From positions 1-11,530 of the forward strand of contig DATDMG010000287.1 of NCBI GenBank assembly GCA_036518955.1: a DNA stretch of 11,530 bases. Direction: 5' to 3'. Position numbers and translations under genes: made by a program. Below, in pieces: positions 7,024 through 11,530 of this stretch. This DNA comes from DATDMG01 sp036518955. Its GTDB lineage: Bacteria > Actinomycetota > Actinomycetes > Actinomycetales > Kineosporiaceae. Below the pieces are notes generated by a model, which was not told where the DNA came from, searched no databases, and saw only the letters and a program-made list of their open reading frames with translations. Position 1 is the first letter of the stretch. Every line of letters begins with the position of its first letter.

Positions 7024-7040
7024 CCGGCGGTCAGCCGGTC
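7022..7040. terminator. bidirectional hairpin between convergent kup and racemase genes
   Basis: GACCGGC and GCCGGTC pair perfectly over 7 bases around GGTCA. The stem contains the last bases of the kup TGA, and the loop and right arm include the racemase stop (7031-7033). The position between tail-to-tail genes fits a shared terminator; no T-run is present, as is common in high-GC actinomycetes. Confidence 0.55.
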
Positions 7041-8143
7041 GTGATCCCCCAGTCCCGCAGCACCGCCGCCGTGTCGGCGCCCGGCTCCCGGGGTGGTTGC
7101 GGTGCCGGGGCGGGGGTGCGGGAGAAGCGTGGGGCGGGGGAGGGCTGGACGACGCCGTCGAGGACGACGTGCGCGCCGCGGGCGGCCGCCGGCGGGTGGG
7201 TGGCTGCCTCGGCGAAGGTGAGGACCGGCGTCACGCAGGCCTCGCTGCCGTCGAACGCCTCGACCCAGTCGTCCCGGTCGCGGGTGGCGAACACCTCGGT
7301 GAACCGCTGGCGCAGGACCGGCCAGCCGGCGCGGTCGTGCTGCGCCGGCAGGTCCTGGCCGGCCAGGCCGAGGCCGGCGAGCAGGTCGGCGTAGAACCGC
7401 GCCTCCAGCGCGCCGACGGCGACGTGGCGGCCGTCGGCGCAGGCGTAGGTGTCGTAGAAGGGAGCGCCGCCGTCCAGCAGGTTCGTGCCGCGTTCATCGG
7501 ACCAGTCGCCGGTCCCGCGGAGCGCCCAGATCATCTGGGCCAGCAGGGCCGCGCCGTCCACCATCGCGACGTCGACCACCTGGCCGCGCCCGGACGACGC
7601 CCGTTCCACCAGTGCGGCGAGGATCCCGGTCACGCAGAACATCGAGCCGCCGCCGAAGTCCGCCCCCAGGTTCAGCGGCGGCACCGGCCGCTCCCCGGCT
7701 CGCCCGACGGCGTGCAGCACGCCGGTCACCGACAGGTAGTTGATGTCGTGGCCCACCCGGTCGGCCCACGGGCCCTGCTGCCCCCACCCGGTCATCCGGG
7801 CGTAGACCAGCCGGGGGTTGCGGGCGAGACAGGTGTCGGGGCCCACCCCGAGCCGCTCCGCGACGCCCGGGCGCGACCCCTCGACCAGGACGTCGGCCCG
7901 TTCGGCGAGCGCCAGCACCAGCCCCCGGTCCGCCGGACGCTTCAGGTCGGCGACGACCGAGCGACGGTTGCGCAGCAGGTGGTCGCGGCCTGGCCCGGCC
8001 CCGAACGGCAGCCCGCCCCGGGGCCGCTCCACCCGGACGACGTCCGCGCCCAGGTCCCCCAGCAGCATCGCCGCATGCGGCGCCGGCCCGATGCCTGCCA
8101 GTTCGACCACCTTCACCCCCGCAAGCGGGCCGCCCGGAGTCAT
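7031..8143 (-). CDS. alpha-methylacyl-CoA racemase-like family III CoA transferase
   Basis: A 370-residue CaiB/BaiF-fold protein. It matches the alpha-methylacyl-CoA racemase branch rather than formyl-CoA transferase: R91 in SRPG, H132 in GHDINY, D162 in ADFGGGSM, and E247 in GALEARF. These are each six residues later than the R91-shifted H126/D156/E241 set I recall for the Mycobacterium tuberculosis enzyme MCR. The reaction would be epimerisation at C2 of 2-methylacyl-CoAs, needed before beta-oxidation of methyl-branched chains. Blocks GQVVDVAMVDGAALL and PFYDTYACADG are also typical. The ATG at 8143 is preceded by GAGG 8 bases upstream; longer in-frame readings to 8668 cross the tetR gene. 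Divergence from tetR and the linked dehydrogenase and crotonase genes support an acyl-CoA role. A true CoA transferase is a less likely alternative. Confidence 0.9.
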   Translation of the reverse strand: MTPGGPLAGVKVVELAGIGPAPHAAMLLGDLGADVVRVERPRGGLPFGAGPGRDHLLRNRRSVVADLKRPADRGLVLALAERADVLVEGSRPGVAERLGVGPDTCLARNPRLVYARMTGWGQQGPWADRVGHDINYLSVTGVLHAVGRAGERPVPPLNLGADFGGGSMFCVTGILAALVERASSGRGQVVDVAMVDGAALLAQMIWALRGTGDWSDERGTNLLDGGAPFYDTYACADGRHVAVGALEARFYADLLAGLGLAGQDLPAQHDRAGWPVLRQRFTEVFATRDRDDWVEAFDGSEACVTPVLTFAEAATHPPAAARGAHVVLDGVVQPSPAPRFSRTPAPAPQPPREPGADTAAVLRDWGITTG

Positions 8144-8149
8144 GGCTGA

Positions 8150-8178
8150 AGCCTCACCGACGCCGCAGTGTCGGTCAA
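8150..8178 (-). promoter_or_regulatory. racemase gene promoter
   Basis: On the minus strand TTGACC (8178-8173) and GAGGCT (8155-8150) are 17 bases apart. Six bases then separate the -10 from the ATG, so the transcript could be nearly or fully leaderless, although a GAGG Shine-Dalgarno overlapping the -10 also fits a longer leader. The -35 lies inside the putative TetR operator at 8172-8187. Confidence 0.45.
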
Positions 8179-8187
8179 GAGTGACTG
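8172..8187. promoter_or_regulatory. putative TetR operator site A
   Basis: CGGTCAAGAGTGACTG is an imperfect palindrome with inner arms GTCA and TGAC. It overlaps the -35 of the minus-strand racemase promoter and lies just upstream of the tetR promoter. It matches the site at 8900-8915 at 12 of 16 positions, and the similarity continues 6 bases further right (4 of 6). See the finding on the shared operator. Confidence 0.5.
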
Positions 8188-8188
8188 C

Positions 8189-8219
8189 TTGTCGCACGGG
8201 GGTCCGTGACTCGTATGCT
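8189..8219 (+). promoter_or_regulatory. tetR promoter, probably leaderless transcript
   Basis: A good -10 TATGCT (8214-8219) is followed by six bases and then the tetR ATG at 8226, so the expected transcription start coincides with the A of the start codon. No Shine-Dalgarno is visible. The best -35, TTGTCG (8189-8194), has a long 19-base spacer, which lowers the confidence. Confidence 0.45.
8195..8208. promoter_or_regulatory. inverted repeat in the tetR promoter spacer
   Basis: CACGG-GGGT-CCGTG has perfect 5-base arms and lies between the -35 and -10 candidates of tetR. It could be a second regulator site for autorepression. It is not repeated at the dehydrogenase promoter, so it is less convincing than the site at 8172-8187. 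Confidence 0.3.
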
Positions 8220-8225
8220 CGGGCC

Positions 8226-8873
8226 ATGCCGAGCCCGCCGGAGGCCGTGCCGGGCCGCCGCCCGCAGGCCGAACGTAGCCGTGCCAGCCGCAACCGGATC
8301 CTGGACGCCGCCATCGCCTGCCTGGTGGAGGACGGGTACGCCCGCACCAACACGCTCACCATCCAAGCCCGTGCCGGGGTGTCCCGGGGTCGGCTGCTGC
8401 ACCAGTTCCCGTCGAAGGACGAGCTGCTCGTCGCGGCCGCCCACCACGTCTGCTCGGTGCGGCTGGCGGAGACCGAGGCGCTCGAGCACACCCTGCCATC
8501 GGCCGCCGAGGACCGGGCGGCGCGGATCGACGCCGTCATCCTGCTGATCTGGCAGACCTTCCACCTGCCCCACTTCTGGGCCGCCACCGAGCTGTGGGTG
8601 GCGGCGCGTACCGAGCCGGCCCTGGCCGAGGTGATCCGCCCCGCCGAGAAGCGACTCGGCAGGGCCATCTGGGCGACCGCGGACTCCCTGTTCGGGCCGG
8701 AGCTCGCCGCGCACCCGCTCTACCCGACGCTGCGCCAGACGCTCTTCACCAGCATGCGGGGCGTCGCGCTGACCTACGCGTTCGACGCTCGGGACACCTC
8801 GACGGAGCCGGCGATCGACGGCTGGCGCCGGTTGGCGCGAGCGGTCCTGCTGGGCGAGGCGCCCCCCGGATGA
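8226..8873 (+). CDS. TetR-family transcriptional regulator
   Basis: A 215-residue protein with an N-terminal TetR helix-turn-helix in residues about 22-65: RILDAAIACLVEDGYARTNT, then IQARAGVSRGRLLHQFPSKDELL. A helical ligand-binding domain follows, rich in Leu, Ala and aromatic residues (ILLIWQTFHLPHFWAATELW). The ATG at 8226 was chosen because the -10 TATGCT lies just upstream and the domain begins soon after; no Shine-Dalgarno is visible. It sits head-to-head with the racemase gene and 104 bases before the dehydrogenase gene on its own strand. Members in such places usually repress acyl-CoA genes and respond to an acyl-CoA or fatty acid; the ligand here is inferred. Candidate operators are at 8172-8187 and 8900-8915. 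Confidence 0.93.
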   Translation: MPSPPEAVPGRRPQAERSRASRNRILDAAIACLVEDGYARTNTLTIQARAGVSRGRLLHQFPSKDELLVAAAHHVCSVRLAETEALEHTLPSAAEDRAARIDAVILLIWQTFHLPHFWAATELWVAARTEPALAEVIRPAEKRLGRAIWATADSLFGPELAAHPLYPTLRQTLFTSMRGVALTYAFDARDTSTEPAIDGWRRLARAVLLGEAPPG

Positions 8874-8899
8874 CCCCGCGGCGGCAGCGGCTGAACATC

Positions 8900-8915
8900 C
8901 GGTCGATCTTGACTG
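8900..8915. promoter_or_regulatory. putative TetR operator site B
   Basis: CGGTCGATCTTGACTG is an imperfect palindrome (CGGTC facing GACTG) that shares 12 of 16 positions with site A at 8172-8187. Its right half contains the -35 TTGACT of the dehydrogenase promoter, the same register as at the racemase promoter. Confidence 0.5.
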
Positions 8916-8938
8916 TTTCTCCGCCATGCCGTGACACT
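8909..8938 (+). promoter_or_regulatory. dehydrogenase-crotonase operon promoter
   Basis: TTGACT (8909-8914) and GACACT (8933-8938) are 18 bases apart. The predicted start near 8945 gives a leader of about 33 bases containing the GAAAGG ribosome binding site. It lies in the gap after tetR, so the two enzyme genes can be expressed apart from the regulator. Confidence 0.5.
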
Positions 8939-8977
8939 GGAGCCGTCCTGGGCCGGGCCCCGACGAAAGGACCCACG

Positions 8978-9742
8978 GTGAAGTTCTCCGACGGTGATGT
9001 CGCGCTGGTGACCGGTGGCGGCTCAGGGCTCGGCCAGGCGACGGCTGAGGCGCTGGCCGCCGACGGCGCCACGGTCGTGATCCTCGACCTGCCGCGCCCG
9101 GACGGTGCGGCGCTCGCCGAGAAGCTCGGCCCCGGTGCGGTGTTCGCGAGCGGCGACGTCACCGACGAGGCGTCCGTCGCCGAGGCGGTGGCGGCGGCCT
9201 CCCGACTGGGCACCCTGCGGGTCCTGGTCAACTGCGCGGGGGTCGGCACCGCGGGCCGGGTCCTCGGCCGGCAGGGCGTCCTGCCGCTGGCCGAGTTCCG
9301 CCGGACGATCGAGATCAACCTGATCGGCACCTTCAACACCATCCGGCTCGCGGCCGAGGCCATGGCCCGGGCGGAGCCGGTGGACGGCGAGCGCGGCGTG
9401 ATCGTGAACACCGCCTCGGTCGCGGCCTTCGACGGGCAGATCGGGCAGGCGGCGTACTCCGCGTCCAAGGCGGGGATCGCCGGGATGACGCTGCCGATCG
9501 CCCGCGACCTGGCAGGCGTGCAGATCCGGGTGATGACGATCGCACCCGGGATCTTCGAGACGCCGATGCTCGCCGGGCTGCCGGAGCAGGCCCGGGAGTC
9601 CCTGGGGGCGCAGGTGCCGCATCCCTCCCGGCTGGGCCGCCCGTCGGAATACGCCGACCTCGTGCTCGCCATCGTGCACAACCCGATGCTCAACGGGGAG
9701 ACCATCCGGCTGGACGGCGCGATCCGGATGGCCCCGCGGTGA
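8978..9742 (+). CDS. HSD10-type 3-hydroxyacyl-CoA dehydrogenase (short-chain dehydrogenase)
   Basis: A 254-residue classical short-chain dehydrogenase. The nucleotide site is TGGGSGLG (residues 12-19) with D37 after the second strand, favouring NAD(H). NCAG is at 85-88, and the catalytic S147, Y160 and K164 are in NTAS and YSASK. The whole chain follows the HSD17B10/type II 3-hydroxyacyl-CoA dehydrogenase pattern: the INLIGTFNTIRLAAEAM block, the acidic-rich segment EPVDGERGVIVNTAS, and the ending PHPSRLGRPSEYADLV with NGETIRLDGAIRM. The reaction is oxidation of 3-hydroxyacyl-CoA to 3-oxoacyl-CoA, often of 2-methyl-branched substrates. The GTG start at 8978 has GAAAGG 7 bases upstream. The stop overlaps the crotonase start (GTGA), so the two are translationally coupled. 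Acyl-CoA substrate is inferred from subfamily and neighbours. Confidence 0.93.
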   Translation: MKFSDGDVALVTGGGSGLGQATAEALAADGATVVILDLPRPDGAALAEKLGPGAVFASGDVTDEASVAEAVAAASRLGTLRVLVNCAGVGTAGRVLGRQGVLPLAEFRRTIEINLIGTFNTIRLAAEAMARAEPVDGERGVIVNTASVAAFDGQIGQAAYSASKAGIAGMTLPIARDLAGVQIRVMTIAPGIFETPMLAGLPEQARESLGAQVPHPSRLGRPSEYADLVLAIVHNPMLNGETIRLDGAIRMAPR

Positions 9743-10527
9743 CCGCCCCGGCGTCCACCGAGATCGGCGTCCACCGCGACGGCGCCGTGCTGCGGATCAC
9801 CCTGAACCGTCCGGAGCGGCTGAACGCCCTCACCGCACCGGTGCTCGCCGACCTCGCCGACCTGCTCGCCGAGGCCGCCGAGGATCCCGGCGTCCGGGCC
9901 GTGGTGCTGTCCGGCGCCGGGCGCGCCTTCAGTTCCGGGGCGGACCTGGCCGCGGGACCGGAGTCCGGAGAGCCACCGGACGCGAGCAGTGTGCTGGCCG
10001 CGAACCGCGTGATCCGCAGCCTGGCGTCGATGCCGCAGCCCGTGGTCGCCGCGGTGGACGGACCGGCCGCGGGGCTCGGCTGCTCGATCGCGCTCGGGTG
10101 CGATCTCGTGGTCGCCGCCGACACGGCGTACTTCCTGCTGGCGTTCGTGAACATCGGCCTGATGCCGGACGGTGGCGCGACTGCCCTGGTCCCCGCGGCG
10201 ATCGGGCGGGCGCGGGCGATGGAGATGGCCCTGGTGCCCGAGCGGATCCCGGCCGCGCAGGCGCGGGAATGGGGGCTGATCTACCGGGTGGTCCCGGCCG
10301 CCGACCTGGCCGGCACGGTCGAGGCGCTGCTGGCACGGCTGGTCGCGGGCCCGCCGCTGGCGCTGGCCGCGACGAAGCGGGCCGTCAACGCCACGGCGCT
10401 GGAGGGGTTGGAACCCGCCCTGCAGCGCGAGCTCGACGGGCAGGGGGCGCTGCTGCGTTCGGCGGACTTCGCCGAGGGCGTCGCCGCGTTCGGGGCCAAG
10501 CGGACGCCGCTCTTCGGCGGGGCGTGA
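9739..10527 (+). CDS. crotonase-family enoyl-CoA isomerase/hydratase (PaaG-like)
   Basis: A 262-residue crotonase with LNRPERLNAL (about 22-31), the oxyanion segments AFSSGADL (63-70) and GPAAGLGCSIALGCDLVVAAD (108-128), and a C-terminal ATKRAVNA block. Both hydratase glutamates seem absent: the residue in place of rat Glu144 is S116 and that in place of Glu164 is F136. Instead D144 stands in IGLMPDGGAT, the position of the catalytic Asp in PaaG and related isomerases. Double-bond isomerisation of an enoyl-CoA is therefore more likely than plain hydration, though close homologues are often labelled enoyl-CoA hydratase. The GTG start at 9739 overlaps the dehydrogenase stop by four bases; no separate strong Shine-Dalgarno is visible. 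It is co-transcribed with the dehydrogenase gene and ends at a strong hairpin 5 bases downstream. Confidence 0.92.
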   Translation: MTAPASTEIGVHRDGAVLRITLNRPERLNALTAPVLADLADLLAEAAEDPGVRAVVLSGAGRAFSSGADLAAGPESGEPPDASSVLAANRVIRSLASMPQPVVAAVDGPAAGLGCSIALGCDLVVAADTAYFLLAFVNIGLMPDGGATALVPAAIGRARAMEMALVPERIPAAQAREWGLIYRVVPAADLAGTVEALLARLVAGPPLALAATKRAVNATALEGLEPALQRELDGQGALLRSADFAEGVAAFGAKRTPLFGGA

Positions 10528-10532
10528 CGGCC

Positions 10533-10555
10533 GCCCGCCGGCTGTCCGGACGGGC
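10533..10555 (+). terminator. terminator hairpin after the crotonase gene
   Basis: GCCCGCCGG and CCGGACGGGC form nine pairs with one bulged A around a CTGT loop, starting 5 bases after the crotonase stop. This is the most stable-looking simple hairpin in the window. No T-run follows. Confidence 0.6.
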
Positions 10556-10605
10556 CCCAGGACTCTGTCCGTGCGGGTAGGACTGCGGTCCACCAGGTTG
10601 TGTCA

Positions 10606-10635
10606 GCCCGCGAGGTAGGCGCGGCGGGCGCGGGC
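10606..10635 (-). terminator. possible terminator after the MFS gene
   Basis: GCCCGCG (10606-10612) and CGCGGGC (10629-10635) pair perfectly over 7 bases around a 16-base loop, 15 bases beyond the MFS stop on its strand. The loop is long and GC-rich, so alternative folds are possible. Confidence 0.35.
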
Positions 10636-10650
10636 AGCCCCCGGGGTGAC

Positions 10651-11530
10651 TCAGCCGACGTCCTCGACGGTCACCACCTCCCGGGGGAGCAGCGCTGCCG
10701 CGCCGACGGCCAGCGCCGCCACCAGCGCGAGCCCGACGAAGACGTGGTGGGTGGCTGCTGCCAGCGCGTCCCGCAGGAAGGCGAGAGCGGGGGCAGCCAA
10801 CCCCGGTGGGTGACTGCGCAGGGCGCTCACCGCGCCGTCCTCGGTGGTCGGGATCCGGCCGGCCAGCCCGGCCGGGGGCCGGGCGAGCCTGCCGGTGAGA
10901 GTCGCGTTCACGACCGCGCCGAAGCAGGCCACGCCGAGTGCGCCGCCGATGGTCCGGAAGAACATGGTGGCCGCGGTGACGACACCGCGCCGGTTCCAGC
11001 CGACCGCCGATTGGACGGCGACGATCGCCGGCCCGGACAACAACCCGAGCCCGACGCCGATCACGAAGCAGAGCACGGTGACCTGCCACAGCGCGCTGTG
11101 CGCCGACAGCGTGGCGCTGCCGAGCGTGCCCAGCAGCACGGCGGACGCGCCGATCAGGCAGGTTGCCCGGAATCCGATCCGCAGGTAGATCCGGCCGCAG
11201 TAGGTGGCGGCCAGCGGCCAGCCGACCGTGAGCGCGGCCACCGCCAGGCCGGCCGTCAGCGGGCCGACCCCCAGGACGCCCTGCAGGTACGTCGGGGCGT
11301 ACGAGGTGACGCCGATGAGCAGCGCCCCCACCGCAGCCGCCACCAGGTTGCCTCCGGCCAGGGTCCGCCGGCTCATCACCCACAGGGGGAGGACGGGCGC
11401 GACGACCCGGCGCTCCACCAGGACGAACCCGACCAGCAGCGCCAGGCCCGCGGCCGGCAGCCCGACCCCGACGGCGGAGCCCCACGGCCAGGCCTGCCCG
11501 CCCTCGAGCAGCCCCAGCATCAGGGTGGAG
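10651..11530 (-). CDS. DHA2-type (EmrB/QacA-like) MFS exporter, C-terminal part (cut by window edge)
   Basis: About 292 residues of an open frame that continues past the right edge. They contain alternating hydrophobic segments of the second half of a 14-helix drug:H+ antiporter: GVGLPAAGLALLVGFVLVE, the typical loop RRVVAPVLPLWVMSRRTLAGGN, YAPTYLQGVLGVGPLTAGLA, GRIYLRIGFRATCLIGA, CFVIGVGLGLLSGPAIVAVQ, and GVVTAATMFFRTIGGALGVACFGAV. A polar loop rich in Pro and Gly and a last membrane segment before LPREVVTVEDVG end the protein. The ATG at 11520 is internal, since the frame is open upstream and the N-terminal helices are missing. It acts in the cytoplasmic membrane, exporting an unknown compound. 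It is convergent with the crotonase gene; no functional tie is visible. Confidence 0.9.
   Translation of the reverse strand, partial: STLMLGLLEGGQAWPWGSAVGVGLPAAGLALLVGFVLVERRVVAPVLPLWVMSRRTLAGGNLVAAAVGALLIGVTSYAPTYLQGVLGVGPLTAGLAVAALTVGWPLAATYCGRIYLRIGFRATCLIGASAVLLGTLGSATLSAHSALWQVTVLCFVIGVGLGLLSGPAIVAVQSAVGWNRRGVVTAATMFFRTIGGALGVACFGAVVNATLTGRLARPPAGLAGRIPTTEDGAVSALRSHPPGLAAPALAFLRDALAAATHHVFVGLALVAALAVGAAALLPREVVTVEDVG

Noticed and set aside
8166..8939. CAGTGTC at 8166-8172 and its complement at 8933-8939 as a shared regulator site.
   Set aside because: A single 7-mer match between two regions of this size is expected about once by chance, and its position relative to the promoters differs.
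8746..10593. A 615-codon minus-strand frame across tetR, the dehydrogenase and the crotonase.
   Set aside because: No domain is visible, and it is antisense to three clear genes.
10556..10605. A tRNA or attachment site between the crotonase and MFS genes.
   Set aside because: No cloverleaf arms, no T-loop signature and no integrase nearby; only short GC repeats are present.

Overview
The window is very GC-rich by eye, with codons ending mostly in G or C, GTG starts beside ATG, and GTGA stop/start overlaps. This points to a high-GC actinomycete; the family cannot be fixed from sequence alone. There are ten genes, the first and last cut by the window edges, and no RNA gene, transposase, integrase, CRISPR array or attachment site was seen.

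Left part (1-3118): a hexuronate catabolism locus. A LacI-family regulator is translationally coupled to the start of an altronate dehydratase gene (uxaA) on the minus strand and diverges from uronate isomerase (uxaC) on the plus strand. The 242-base divergent region holds two LacI-type palindromes, one inside a clear lacI promoter and one just upstream of uxaC. This suggests one autoregulated, sugar-acid-inducible regulon.

Middle (3096-4829): the uxaC 3' end runs into a symmetric cluster of four copies of GTGATCATGC. Next come a leaderless-secretion (no signal peptide) M4 metallopeptidase of the protealysin type and, 28 bases later, a 114-residue protein that looks like emfourin, the proteinaceous inhibitor encoded beside protealysins. 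This is the most distinctive accessory system in the window. It is followed by a Kup-type potassium transporter (4963-7023).

Right part (7031-10527): a small acyl-CoA module. An alpha-methylacyl-CoA racemase-like enzyme (minus) ends 7 bases from kup. It diverges from a TetR-family regulator (plus), followed by an HSD10-type 3-hydroxyacyl-CoA dehydrogenase and an overlapping crotonase that lacks both hydratase glutamates. Two 16-base imperfect palindromes share 12 positions and overlap the -35 box in the same register at the racemase and dehydrogenase promoters. They are good candidates for the TetR operator and would tie the four genes into one regulon, probably for branched-chain or unusual fatty acyl-CoA breakdown.

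Far right (10651-11530): the C-terminal part of a DHA2-type MFS exporter on the minus strand, convergent with the crotonase gene and separated from it by strong hairpins.
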